Assembly (NCBI GenBank): GCA_964649725.1
Contig: CAZYTM010000006.1
Coordinates: 150,285 to 214,284 of the forward strand
Reading direction: 5' to 3'
Length of the DNA: 64,000 bases
From: CAZYTM01 sp964649725
GTDB lineage: Bacteria > Desulfobacterota > Desulfuromonadia > Geobacterales > Geobacteraceae
Shown: positions 51,384-61,000 of the stretch, piece after piece
Numbering within the stretch: position 1 is the stretch's first letter
Layout: the number at the start of each line of letters is the position of its first letter
The notes under the pieces: model-generated
Told to the model about the DNA's origin: nothing
Database searches by the model: none
Seen by the model: only the letters and a program-made list of their open reading frames with translations
Program-made: the position numbers and the translations under genes

Positions 51384-53516
51384 TCACATCTTTTGGACAG
51401 TGGTTGACTTCCTGAATCGAAAGAATATCATGCCACTGAGAATGAAGGCAATCACTGCTCCACTGATCGCTACACCAGTGTAATAATATGGGTCACGATA
51501 AGTAATCACTACCTTATGACTGCCGCGTGGGATTCGCACCAACATCTGTGCCTCGGCAGTTTCAGTTATTGATGTCTCTTTACCGTCTACTTCTGCGTTA
51601 AAGAAATGATTATACAATACATTGATAATAATATCGCCAGCCATCTGCTCTCGCGGCACGATCTCGACTGAATTTGTACTGAATTTGTAATCTAACTCAT
51701 TGACAGCAGTACCATCGCTCCAGAAAATAAATGGTCTAGCCAAAGAATCGTGAAAGACATCTCGATTCTTATCGCTATAGAGTAATGTAAAGTTTCCGGG
51801 GACTGTAACCGGTACCAACCTGTCTACAATATACCACTTCACCCCCCAGTTCCGCATTTTGTCCAATGGTAGTTCTCTGCCTAAATCAATGATCTGGCCA
51901 GGTTTCGCAGTAAATTTGGCATAACCGTTCAAGCCCATTGTCTCCCTGGCATTTGCCTCAGCCAGCATGACTTCATAGCCGGCAAAATGATAAAGCCCGA
52001 ATAGAGTCGCATAGTCGAACCCGTACATCAACAGACTATTGCCGTAAATCACCCGTCCATTAACAAGATGGTTATCAAGTCCGATGGTGACAATCCGTCC
52101 CTGGGTCAGCTTATCCCGCAAAGAGTCAGCCAGAGGTATCGGGTCTAAATGCTGGGAAAACATCCTTTGCGGCGTGACAGTATGATAAATAAGAAGATTG
52201 ACCGCCTGGACTAGTACAAGGACCATGCCGATGTTAACCAGTAAACGTCTTGACAGACCTGGTCGCGAAGCGAGTCTCTCCATAATTATCTGTAAGCCGA
52301 TGAGCGCCAGCATACCCATGAAAAAATCGACAAAAAACCCCAACTTGAAAACACCCTTCATCCTGTTTAGATAAGGGATATAATAGATTATGCGCGCAAC
52401 GACAATATCTGCTGACCACAATAAGGATATTCCACCTGCTATCAGCATGGCTATTATTAATTTGCCGAATTTTTGATGTCTGGTCTGAAACAGGGGGATA
52501 ATCGCTAACAGCAAAGCAATATAGCCGAAATGACCGATATAATGCAGATTGTTGAAATGAACCTCGTTCGGTTCGTGCATAGGCATAAGAAAAGAGTTTA
52601 ACCACTGCCCAAGATCGAAGCTGTAACTAATATAATCTTCCCAAGGCATCGGCTGCTGGCGCATGGCAGAAATCGACAGTTGATGCAGTGCCGGCAGGAC
52701 AAAAGGCAAGGCCAGAAGCAAGACCAGCAGATAGTTTGCATAAAAAACCAGATGCACCCATACCCAACTGACTGAATTCAACTCATCATTGCTACTATCT
52801 CTCCCCCTACTCACCCGAGCCCCCCCCCGAAACATTAGGGAAAAAATAATACAGTCGAAAAGCACCGTATAGATAAAAAACTGGGGATGCCCGATAAACA
52901 AAATCATAAGTCGAACAGTTGCTAGCAGAACAAAATTGTGCAGGGTTATGACTTCTGTCAATCTTGAAGAATATAAAAGAAGCCAGGGGAGCCAGGCAGC
53001 AAAACCGGTAATAAATATCCAGGAATTACCAACTGATGCAACAAATCCACAGAAAGCCCAGGTAATCCCCCCGAAGATACCAGGAATTGCACTGCATCCT
53101 AAATTTCTGGCGTAATAATAAACGCCAAGAGCAGCTATCATCAGGTGCAATAGGGCAATAAACTCAATACCTCCATAAAAATGTCCAAGCATTAACTTGC
53201 TTAGAAGCAGGCCAATATAGTTTATCGGATAGAATGTCGCCGGCTGCATGCAAGCAAGATGCGCTGTCCCTAGAAACTGATGAAAATTGAATAGAGGAAT
53301 ATCACCCGCTGCAATCGACTTGATATTATGGATGTAATAGGGGAGATTCTGGCCGCGGTTATCATCCTGGAAGAAAAAATAAGGGTGACGTAGTTCAATC
53401 AGCATAAACATGGCAAGAACCAGCAGGATAATAAGCAGCTGCGGGAAATACCTCTCAGCTAAAGACTCGGCATTGTTGCACCCCCTCTTGGTGCTAAAAT
53501 CACCTATCCAGTTCAT
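51384..53516 (-). CDS. YfhO-like polytopic membrane protein
   Basis: The protein has 710 residues with 12 or so helices, an N-terminal FFQDDNRGQNLPYYIHNIK loop holding the acidic pair, and a C-terminal extracytoplasmic domain (YNHFFNAEVDGKETSITE, MLVRIPRGSHKVVITYRDP) closed by one last helix and a basic tail. That ending is typical of YfhO proteins, GT-C-like membrane proteins needed for glycosylation of teichoic acids and related polymers. The ATG overlaps the SGNH gene stop by 4 nt. A 9-G tract lies at 52820-52828 (RGGAR). Confidence 0.78.
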   Translation of the reverse strand: MNWIGDFSTKRGCNNAESLAERYFPQLLIILLVLAMFMLIELRHPYFFFQDDNRGQNLPYYIHNIKSIAAGDIPLFNFHQFLGTAHLACMQPATFYPINYIGLLLSKLMLGHFYGGIEFIALLHLMIAALGVYYYARNLGCSAIPGIFGGITWAFCGFVASVGNSWIFITGFAAWLPWLLLYSSRLTEVITLHNFVLLATVRLMILFIGHPQFFIYTVLFDCIIFSLMFRGGARVSRGRDSSNDELNSVSWVWVHLVFYANYLLVLLLALPFVLPALHQLSISAMRQQPMPWEDYISYSFDLGQWLNSFLMPMHEPNEVHFNNLHYIGHFGYIALLLAIIPLFQTRHQKFGKLIIAMLIAGGISLLWSADIVVARIIYYIPYLNRMKGVFKLGFFVDFFMGMLALIGLQIIMERLASRPGLSRRLLVNIGMVLVLVQAVNLLIYHTVTPQRMFSQHLDPIPLADSLRDKLTQGRIVTIGLDNHLVNGRVIYGNSLLMYGFDYATLFGLYHFAGYEVMLAEANARETMGLNGYAKFTAKPGQIIDLGRELPLDKMRNWGVKWYIVDRLVPVTVPGNFTLLYSDKNRDVFHDSLARPFIFWSDGTAVNELDYKFSTNSVEIVPREQMAGDIIINVLYNHFFNAEVDGKETSITETAEAQMLVRIPRGSHKVVITYRDPYYYTGVAISGAVIAFILSGMIFFRFRKSTTVQKM

Positions 53517-54490
53517 CTCTGGTCCCGGGAGAGAACTGTTTTATTCAGACTTTCCCGCAACAATCTGGCTATATGGTTACCTGCCGAAGCATCAGGATGA
53601 TTATCCCCGGGGATCCGCATAGACTGCCACTCTGCAGGTGCATTGCGGAGAGTGTCAATAATTTCGCTGCCCATCTGGTCAAATCTGTTGTACTCCTTCT
53701 CCTCCCAGCGCCAGTTGAGGAGGATAAAGGTAATCTTCCGCTCTGCGCAGTAACGCGCTATCTCCTTGATCAATGCATGGGTTAGTTGCTCAGGATAAGT
53801 GGAAGAATTGCCGATACGCTCACCCAGTTTTATAGTCAACCCATCCAATAGATATGAATGTAAGTAATCCTTGTAGAGCTGGGGTCTTTTTGCCAGGATC
53901 ACCCCCCCCTTCCCATCCAACCGGAAGAGCGGCTTGGTCCCTATAAACTGTGCATTTGGAATTAACATCCGGCGGTCATAGTTGTTGTTACGGCTGATAT
54001 GCTCCTCCATGAAGGTGTAGACAACAACCTTGGAGTTAAAGAGCGGAGCAAACTTTTTCAGGGCCAGCAGTGCCTGATCAGTACCATATGCCTGCACCCC
54101 GAGATTGACTACCTGCAAATCTTTCTCAGCCAAGGCGGAGAACTGACCGACAAAACTCTCTTCATAAGACAATCCATGCCCCATGGTATATGAGCAGCCA
54201 ATAAATAGCACCGAAGGGCGGTTAGGCGATAAAACATGCCCCATCTTTGGGACTCTGATGCCATTAGCATCGGTATAGACGGGGCGCGTATAATACTCGA
54301 ACTCCACTAACTTGGCCAGATTCCCCAGGTAAGCCCAGCCCAACTCCTTATCAAAACGGGCCAGTGCATTTTCTGAAGGGCTCCACTCCCCATTAAAAGG
54401 GTAGTGAAAAATCCTTAATGCACCTTCTAGCAGCAGCAGGAGAACCAGCAGCAAAATAATATTGGCTGCAATGATTTTGACTACCCGCAT
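53513..54490 (-). CDS. Membrane-anchored SGNH/GDSL-type hydrolase
   Basis: The protein has 325 residues. An N-terminal helix (IIAANIILLLVLLLLLEG) anchors it outside the cytoplasm. SGNH blocks are visible: LFIGCSYTMGHGLSYEESF (nucleophile Ser), VNLGVQAYGTDQALL (Gly block), and IPGDNHPDASAGNHIA with the Asp and His of the catalytic triad. Such proteins add or remove O-acetyl groups on exported glycans. It is translationally coupled to the YfhO-like gene. An 8-G run at 53902-53909 encodes Gly-Gly. GAGGATATGG lies before the ATG. Confidence 0.8.
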   Translation of the reverse strand: MRVVKIIAANIILLLVLLLLLEGALRIFHYPFNGEWSPSENALARFDKELGWAYLGNLAKLVEFEYYTRPVYTDANGIRVPKMGHVLSPNRPSVLFIGCSYTMGHGLSYEESFVGQFSALAEKDLQVVNLGVQAYGTDQALLALKKFAPLFNSKVVVYTFMEEHISRNNNYDRRMLIPNAQFIGTKPLFRLDGKGGVILAKRPQLYKDYLHSYLLDGLTIKLGERIGNSSTYPEQLTHALIKEIARYCAERKITFILLNWRWEEKEYNRFDQMGSEIIDTLRNAPAEWQSMRIPGDNHPDASAGNHIARLLRESLNKTVLSRDQR

Positions 54491-54532
54491 CCATATCCTC
54501 GTCGTCCGACCTTATCAGCAGCTATAATGTTA

Positions 54533-55297
54533 CTATTTTCGCACACCAGTTTCATACTTGTCCAGCAGCAGATTTCTCCTGATCTTCAGCAGGTCTGTCA
54601 GCATCAATAAGGAATCAAGGAAGAGCCTCAATTTACCGCCAGGTTTTTTTACCCAGTTGACCGGCACCTCTTTTACTTTCACTCCTAGACGTTGTGCCAG
54701 TGCCAGCAGCTCTACATCGAAACAGAATCCATCGAGCCGCTGCAGCTTGAAGAGTCGCTCTGCTGCGTCGGCACGGAACAGCTTGAAGCCGCACTGGGTA
54801 TCGTAAATCCCACGTACCACCAACATCCTGACAAGACAATTGAATATTCTGCCCAGCACTAGGCGATGCCACCCTGACTCTACGCTACGCGAAGAGTCAG
54901 GCAATACCCTGGAAGCTACTGCCACTTCGGCTCCGTTCTCAATGGCATGCTTGAGACGCCAGTATTCTGAGATCGGCGTTGCTCCGTCGGCATCAGCAAA
55001 CAATCGCTCCTTACCATGAGCCTGCAGCATACCTGCTCGCACAGCATATCCCTTGCCATGGTTTACTTGCAACCTTAGCAGATGGATGTTACTGGAAGTA
55101 TGTACATAGTTTTGCACAAGTTCGGCTGTGCTATCCGTACTGCCGTCATCAACTATCAGTATCTCGAATACAGCCCCTAGCCCACAAAAATAACCTATAA
55201 CACTATCAAGAAATGCAGCCAGCCTTTCCCTCTCGTTGAATGCCGGGATGATGACAGAGATATCAACTCGCTGCTGCATAGCCTCCGATTCCATCAC
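54533..55297 (-). CDS. GT2 glycosyltransferase, ALG5-like dolichyl-phosphate glucose synthase type
   Basis: The protein has 254 residues and a GTG start overlapping the preceding stop by 4 nt, with GAGGA 7 nt upstream. GT-A motifs are SVIIPAFNERERLAAFLDS, IVDDGSTDSTAEL, LQVNHGKGYAVRAGMLQA, LFADADGATPISE and DTQCGFKLFRADAAERLF. The last two closely match the ALG5 family (DADGAT, TQCGFK). It would make a polyprenyl-phosphate glucose-like donor, used by the GT-C protein encoded just before it. Confidence 0.88.
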   Translation of the reverse strand: MMESEAMQQRVDISVIIPAFNERERLAAFLDSVIGYFCGLGAVFEILIVDDGSTDSTAELVQNYVHTSSNIHLLRLQVNHGKGYAVRAGMLQAHGKERLFADADGATPISEYWRLKHAIENGAEVAVASRVLPDSSRSVESGWHRLVLGRIFNCLVRMLVVRGIYDTQCGFKLFRADAAERLFKLQRLDGFCFDVELLALAQRLGVKVKEVPVNWVKKPGGKLRLFLDSLLMLTDLLKIRRNLLLDKYETGVRK

Positions 55298-56880
55298 ATT
55301 ATTCCTCTGCTGCGTAGATCATAGATAAAAAGGCTATGGCCGATCGTCGCGATAGGTTTAAATTGCTTGAGCCAGGAGAAGAGCAGTTTATCTGTGAAAT
55401 AGACCCCTTGCAGATTAGTGGCACTGATTACCAGCAATTGACCTGGGGGCATAACGCGCCAGTCCCGCTCAGGTTCAGGGTTGTAAAGATAGTTGCTCGG
55501 CAGCCAGTCGTACTCGATCCCATAACGTTGCGGCGAGTCGGCACCGAAGTAACTGAGGGTAATACGCTTTACACCCTTGGTGGCCATATAACTTTTCAGC
55601 CCCTTCAAATCCTGACCCCAATCGAGATTACTGTCTACCAAGCTTCTGTAGCCGTTCCTGCTCCCGCCGGCTAGTTCATTGAAATATGCCAGATAGTCTG
55701 GCACAGCTGTCAAAGTCGTCACTATTAACCAAAAAGTGAGTACGCAAGCAATCACCCGTACTTTATCCCCATACTGCATCAAGCTCCCAGCCATGACAAA
55801 GAGAAATGGGTAGACAGGCAGAATATACCTGAGGCCGATCGACTGGTGCATGACCGTGAAAGTGCCGAAGAATACGATAACTGGCAATAGCAGTATCAGC
55901 TCTGCCATCTTCTCAGCCTTCTCTCTGCTACGGTTAAGATAGAGCGCCGCTATGAACATCACGATTATCGGCACAGGTGTCTTCAACAGGAATGCCACCA
56001 GATAGTAATACCACCATCCAGAGTCAGAATGCATGCCCAGCAGAAAAGCCGCATGCCCATCCCCTGCATGGCGCATCTGATAGCTGATCCCCTGCCACCA
56101 AGGGAGTAGATTGCCGGCATAACCAAGCCAGAGTAGTATTACGCCAATTGCAAAAATAGTGACTACCCTGGCCAAGACCGATACTTTTTCCTGCCGCGCA
56201 TAGATGATCGCCAGCAGCAGCAAACAGGGGAAAAGCAGCAGTGCGGAGAATTTGGACAAAAGCGCCAATCCAAGTGAGCCACCGGCAAACAACCTGTTCT
56301 GATAAGTATCGTTATTAAGAGATGCCCAGAAATGGTAGGTAGCGATGAACGAGAATACCGTCAACGGGAAATCCGGGACTATCAGCCCGGAATAGGCAAG
56401 CATGTTAGGGCAGAATGTAAAGATGCAAAGTGATAAAATCCCACTGTTGTTGCCATACAGTTCACTACTGAACCGGTAAATATAATAACCTAGAAGTAAT
56501 CCAAGCAGAAGAATCATCAGGCGACTTGAGATCAGCAGCCGGTCATCGGTATTGGTTGATGCAGCCAGCAGTTTCTGCCCACGGTAGATATCTATGGCGC
56601 CGAGAAAGTCGATGTCGCGGAGTTGCTCTTTATAGCCCCAGACCTCCTGCTCAGTATTGACAAGCAGCAGCGGCAGGCTGCTCAGGTAGTAACTTAGCGG
56701 CGGATGGAGAATCGCCCCCATCACATCCCATTTCTGTTCCTGCAGTAAGTATTTGCCGATGCCGAAATACTGCACCTCATCATAGGTTGCCGATTTGCTG
56801 GTAATGGACAGCATCGACTGCCCGCAAAAAATTACTAGCAAGGCAACGACAATCAGACCTCTCTGGAAGCGGCTGATCAT
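55294..56880 (-). CDS. GT39-type dolichyl-phosphate-mannose-protein mannosyltransferase-like protein
   Basis: The protein has 528 residues and about eleven helices. The first loop contains SATYDEVQYFGIGKYLL with the catalytic-type Asp-Glu pair, then HPPLSYYLSSLP. ALLSKFSALLLFPCLLLL marks a middle helix, and YRSLVDSNLDWGQDLKGLKSYM is a conserved stretch in the last extracytoplasmic part. All fit bacterial PMT-like family 39. An excellent AGGGGG box precedes the ATG. It follows the CpR gene by 15 nt, which places the CpR protein and this transferase on one transcript and makes the CpR protein a possible glycosylation target. Confidence 0.85.
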   Translation of the reverse strand: MISRFQRGLIVVALLVIFCGQSMLSITSKSATYDEVQYFGIGKYLLQEQKWDVMGAILHPPLSYYLSSLPLLLVNTEQEVWGYKEQLRDIDFLGAIDIYRGQKLLAASTNTDDRLLISSRLMILLLGLLLGYYIYRFSSELYGNNSGILSLCIFTFCPNMLAYSGLIVPDFPLTVFSFIATYHFWASLNNDTYQNRLFAGGSLGLALLSKFSALLLFPCLLLLAIIYARQEKVSVLARVVTIFAIGVILLWLGYAGNLLPWWQGISYQMRHAGDGHAAFLLGMHSDSGWWYYYLVAFLLKTPVPIIVMFIAALYLNRSREKAEKMAELILLLPVIVFFGTFTVMHQSIGLRYILPVYPFLFVMAGSLMQYGDKVRVIACVLTFWLIVTTLTAVPDYLAYFNELAGGSRNGYRSLVDSNLDWGQDLKGLKSYMATKGVKRITLSYFGADSPQRYGIEYDWLPSNYLYNPEPERDWRVMPPGQLLVISATNLQGVYFTDKLLFSWLKQFKPIATIGHSLFIYDLRSRGIM

Positions 56881-56895
56881 GTTCCCCCTATTCTG

Positions 56896-57690
56896 CTACT
56901 CTGTACCAGGTCCGCGGATGAACTTACCGACATATATATGGACCCCTTTTGTCATTTTACCCTTCTCTACACTTACCGGCTCCAGCTTGTTATCCTTGAC
57001 ATAACCACCGAAATACTCACCATAGAACGGCGGCCCGCCGCCATAATTCTCCCTCACCCAAAGGTAATAGGTCCCCCCTTCAGCTACTTTCAGGACAAAT
57101 CGCCCCTTGGCATCAACCCTGGTCGAGGCGAACAACGGCATTCCCTCTGTTTCCGGATCTGTATAGGCAAGCACAAAGACGTTCTGCACCGGAGTGGTGC
57201 CATCTGCCTCGGTGATTATCCCCTCGATACCTGTCCCCTTCTTCCCCCCCTGTAACCCTTTCTTTGACAGCCTTACCATCCTGTGCTTGCCTGCATCGGT
57301 AACTTTACCCATCTTGACCGTATATAAAGGCAGTCTCCCCGAGCTTTTTTGCTCCGGAAGATAATAATCACCAGGATGAGGTGGGCCATACTTGTCCTTA
57401 GACATTTTATCCGTTCCACCCAGATAATATCGGCCAACCGGTACTTCCGAACTGAATTTACCATCTTGGTCTGTCTTGATTTTGATGTCAGGAACCTTCC
57501 AGTATCTCTTTATTGCAGGTATTGTTGTGGAATTGGCCGCAAAAAGATTCACCACTCCGTTTGCCGCCGGCTTGCCACCATCAAGTATCATCCTCCCCTC
57601 GATTCTCCCGGTTGGCTCCTCTTCACCCATTACAGTATGGGTTATAAGCAGCAGCAACAGGCAGAGGGGCCATCCCCACCCCTTTTTCAT
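56896..57690 (-). CDS. Secreted carboxypeptidase-regulatory-like protein next to VHPC peptide 2
   Basis: The protein has 264 residues with signal peptide WPLCLLLLLITHTVMGEE. Two CpR units follow: GRIEGRMILDGGKPAANGVV with GRYYLGGTDK, and GIEGIITEADGTTPVQNVFV with GGTYYLWVRENYGGG. It is a paralog of 21605-22402 with the same loops. The gene has its own sigma-70-like promoter (57787-57816) overlapping the tail of a terminator. Upstream lie the VHPC peptide 2 gene and a multihaem cytochrome. Probably a periplasmic or surface beta-sandwich protein; its exact role is unknown. Confidence 0.78.
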   Translation of the reverse strand: MKKGWGWPLCLLLLLITHTVMGEEEPTGRIEGRMILDGGKPAANGVVNLFAANSTTIPAIKRYWKVPDIKIKTDQDGKFSSEVPVGRYYLGGTDKMSKDKYGPPHPGDYYLPEQKSSGRLPLYTVKMGKVTDAGKHRMVRLSKKGLQGGKKGTGIEGIITEADGTTPVQNVFVLAYTDPETEGMPLFASTRVDAKGRFVLKVAEGGTYYLWVRENYGGGPPFYGEYFGGYVKDNKLEPVSVEKGKMTKGVHIYVGKFIRGPGTE

Positions 57691-57786
57691 GAAAATGCTC
57701 CTTTATTACCAGTTGGTATATCTTCATCCGGGCATAGCAACCTGCCACCCGAAAACGTCATACGACTAATCATTGTTATTTTTTAT

Positions 57787-57816
57787 AATATAAATGATAT
57801 ATCTCTATCTGGTCAA
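57787..57816 (-). promoter_or_regulatory. Sigma-70-like promoter for the CpR gene
   Basis: On the minus strand TTGACC (57811-57816) and TATATT (57787-57792) are 18 nt apart, in an AT-rich stretch about 100 nt before the CpR start. The -35 box sits right at the end of the preceding terminator's T-run, a compact terminator-promoter arrangement. Confidence 0.5.
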
Positions 57817-57870
57817 AAGAAAAACCCCCGCTCGCAGGGTATCAGGAATATCCCATGATCGGGGGCTCAC
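57816..57870 (-). terminator. Rho-independent terminator with nested stem
   Basis: On the minus strand CCCCCG (57860-57865 arm) pairs with CGGGGG (57825-57830), enclosing an inner GGGATAT...ATACCC hairpin. TTTTTCTTTT follows directly. This is the second terminator after VHPC peptide 2 and insulates the CpR gene from upstream transcription. Confidence 0.75.
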
Positions 57871-57910
57871 CTTTTCCTTGCCATGGCCATGGCAATGGTT
57901 ATGGCTGCAC

Positions 57911-57945
57911 AAAAAAGAAGGGGTGAAGCATTAAGCCCCACCCCT
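57911..57945 (-). terminator. Rho-independent terminator of VHPC peptide 2
   Basis: On the minus strand AGGGGTG (57939-57945) and CACCCCT (57919-57925) pair around a 13-nt loop, followed by TCTTTTTT. It begins 15 nt after the peptide stop codon, so the 20-codon gene ends in its own terminator. That is expected of a real, separately expressed small gene. Confidence 0.75.
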
Positions 57946-57959
57946 CATCTGGCATCGGT

Positions 57960-58022
57960 TCAGCAGGGATGCACTATTGCTGAGCCAACCACCATAGGTT
58001 TTACGTAGCTTCTTTTTTTCAT
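57960..58022 (-). CDS. VHPC peptide 2 (20 residues), candidate RiPP precursor
   Basis: An ATG at 58022 with a near-perfect ribosome site (AAAGGAGATGTAAC then ATG) and a TGA at 57960-57962 encode MKKRSYVKPMVVGSAIVHPC. It is related to the 19-residue peptide at 21430-21489: basic N-terminus, YVxP, hydrophobic middle and invariant VHPC end. The final 15 nt (GTGCATCCCTGCTGA) are identical, while upstream codons differ synonymously. The gene sits 54 nt after a multihaem cytochrome gene and before a strong terminator and a CpR gene. The C-terminal His and Cys could bind metal or take a covalent group. The strong ribosome site, homolog and terminator make translation likely. Function is inference. 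Confidence 0.75.
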   Translation of the reverse strand: MKKRSYVKPMVVGSAIVHPC

Positions 58023-58076
58023 GTTACATCTCCTTTCCGCACACTCAGGTGCATATCGAAACAGGAATATAAGTTA

Positions 58077-61000
58077 TTACCACATTGACCAACTGTTCCA
58101 AAGCATGGCACCAGGATATGAGGCACCGCCACCGCCAGAAGTAGCCTGGTTATGACATAACGATCCTAATGCTATTGTTGTAGCTATACCTGCATTGTTG
58201 TTGCGCACGCCAAAGAATAGTGGGCCTGAGTTTCTCGGTATGCCACCAGATGCTCCACCAGCTGTCGTACCTGAATATCTGGCCCCCCCACTCGGGAAGC
58301 GGCCGTAACCGCTACCTGTTGTGACAGATGTCGTCAGGTTGCCTGCTACGTTCCAGCCTGCAGTTGCTGCAACAGAGCCGCCAGACTGAACCCGGCCGCG
58401 ATGCTTCCAGTCGAGACAGTTGGTAACCAAAAGCCGCGGCAGACGCGAATTGTGCGGCACATGGCACTTGGAGCAGGTAAATGCATGAGCCTGGCTGTTT
58501 ACGTTTTTGCTATTGGTCGAGTACCACCCCTTGACCGAATTGTGTACCCTCTCCATCGACCGCCAGGTTGGCGCCGTGCCGCCGGCATTCGGTGCGATAT
58601 CAGCCTTGGCATGGCAGCGCAGACAGAGGCCGGCGAACTGGCTCGCATCATATGTCTGCAGGGTGTTGGCAGAGACGTTGAAGGTCCCCCAAGCCGCATA
58701 AGGCTGGTTTGCAGATATCTGCACACTGGCAGTCGGCCGGTTGGCCTGGAAAGTGTTCTGATCAAGCCAGTATGCCGGGCTGCTCCCTTGATTTGCTGGA
58801 GTAACCTGGCTCCCTCCACCACGTGTCAGAGTTGCGCTAAATCCTGCTGCATCTTCGGGATATGGAGCAGTCAACCAGGTCCCTTTGAGGAGCGGTACAG
58901 AATATTGCTGGTTGCCCCCTAATGTCGGGCTTACCCCGTGCGGATCGTGGCATGGCGTACAGGTATTGTTAATCTGCTCTGCTGGAGTATTAATCAGCGG
59001 ACGCGAAGCGCCAAAATGCCCCCCTTTATTGGTTCCTCCAGCACCCAGCCCCTTATAGGGGAAGCGCTTCACCACGTTAAAGGTGTTGGAGCTGAAGTAC
59101 GGGGTATCATGATAGTCTATGACGATCTGTTGATTTCCGTATGACGACCAGACTCTGCCGAGGTTATTCTGCCCCTGCATCGCCTTGATATGACAGTCGA
59201 AGCAGAGCGCTGCGCCATCCTTGTATAGGTCTTTGGTAGCTACATTGCCCCCACCTTGCGGACTGTAGGTAATGCCGTAGCCGCCGAAGTTAGTGGTTAT
59301 CGACTTGAGGATACCACCGCCTTTGACGCCGGTAGCGCTGTCATAACTGGAAGAACCATTTGTCGCATCAGAGCCGTGGGAGTTATGGCAGTCAAAGCAA
59401 ACGACTTGCCCTGTACCGGAGAGATTTGTCCAGGCCGGGTCCTTGGCAATGGTCGACCATTCATCACCAGTCCCGGAGAATATCGTCGTCCAGCCGCGTT
59501 GATTGTTGGCAGCATTGCCATGGGCAGAATAGGCCTTGGTCAGGTTCGCCTTTTTCGAGACCCTGTTGCCACCGGTAGTTGCCGCCACCGGCGACCATGC
59601 AGCTGTACCGGTCTGGTTGTAGCGCGCCCCTACGCTGCTATTGTCCCAGGCATAGGCCCTTGGTGTTTTGCCATCATCAAATGGCGTCGAATTATTGGCA
59701 TTGTCGCTGTGACAGCCGAGGCAGTGGTTGTTCAGGCTGGTTATGGATGCTCTGGTGCCGTTCGCCACATAATGGAGAGCAGTATTGGCTGCGCCTGCAT
59801 TGGTGGTGTAGATCGTTGGTCTTGCAGTAGAGACATAGATTACCAGGCGGATGGGCGCATCCGGGACAAGAACTCCGCCATGGTACTGCTCATTGACCGT
59901 ACCATCAATATTTGCCGCCCAGTGGCACTGGTAGCATGCCTGGTCTGTAATCCGAGAGCCTTGAACATGGTGGGAGTTGCCTGTCCCCATGAACTGGCTC
60001 ATAACCGGCGCTCTGCTCCCCCTTTGGACGTATGCGTGACAGACCACACATCCGGACGATTTGAAACCCACCTCATGCTTGTGACACAAAACGCAATCTT
60101 TGGTCCGACCCAGATTTTCGTGACTGATAATAGTTGTCTGGCCGTATTTATGATAATTGGTCTTGCTGTGACAGACTTCACAGATATTGACAGAGTTTCC
60201 TACCGCTGCTGAATAGACACCAAAGGCAAAGGTCGCCATCGATTTGTTGGTGAATTTAACCGGTCCGCCAGGTATTGTGCTTAGCGGCGTCGTTATATTC
60301 AGTTTGATGCGGGAGATGTTTGTCGTCCCCGGGACGTGACAGGTCGAGCAGGTGAACTCGCCATACCGTCCACCCGGTATCCCCCAGCCGCCTGAACCGG
60401 CTACAGAGCCCCATTTGGTCGACTGGAGATTTACACTGTTGTGCAGCATCGGATTATACAATGGTAGTGCAACAGATACCGTCTGCGTCGCCGGATTACC
60501 GATTACACCATCAGTACTGTCGATATAGGTCATCCTGACATCATAGGTAGAACCTGCTGTCAGACCGGTTATTAAAGTTGTATAGGGGCTGACGCTGTTA
60601 GGCAGGTCTTGCCAGAGGGTATATGTCAAGTCAGTGGAGAGCTTGTACTCGACCTTTGCCGAGCTGGTATGATTATCGTCAAAAATATATGGCATGCTGA
60701 CCATTATGGCCTTGTTCCCAGATTTTACTGCTGTTGCAATGCCAGCACTGGTGCTGTTGGCTTCTGTAGTGAATGAGAAGGGGTAGCTGGCCGCTGCTGA
60801 ATTACCTGCTAGATCCTTGACTCCGGTGCTGACATTAGCGGTGTATGTGGTTCCCATCGCCTGGCCGCTGGCGGTAAAGACTGCGGTGCTGCCGGAGCAG
60901 CTTGACAGTGCGAGCGAGCCCCCGTTTATAGTGACATTAGTGGTATTTACAGTAGCGCAGTCTACATTCTCATTGAAATTTATGGTGATGTTGCTGTTAA

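Noticed and set aside
59256..60212. 318-residue plus-strand frame
   Set aside because: Antisense of the multihaem cytochrome; the repeated Cys/His codons create long open frames on the other strand.
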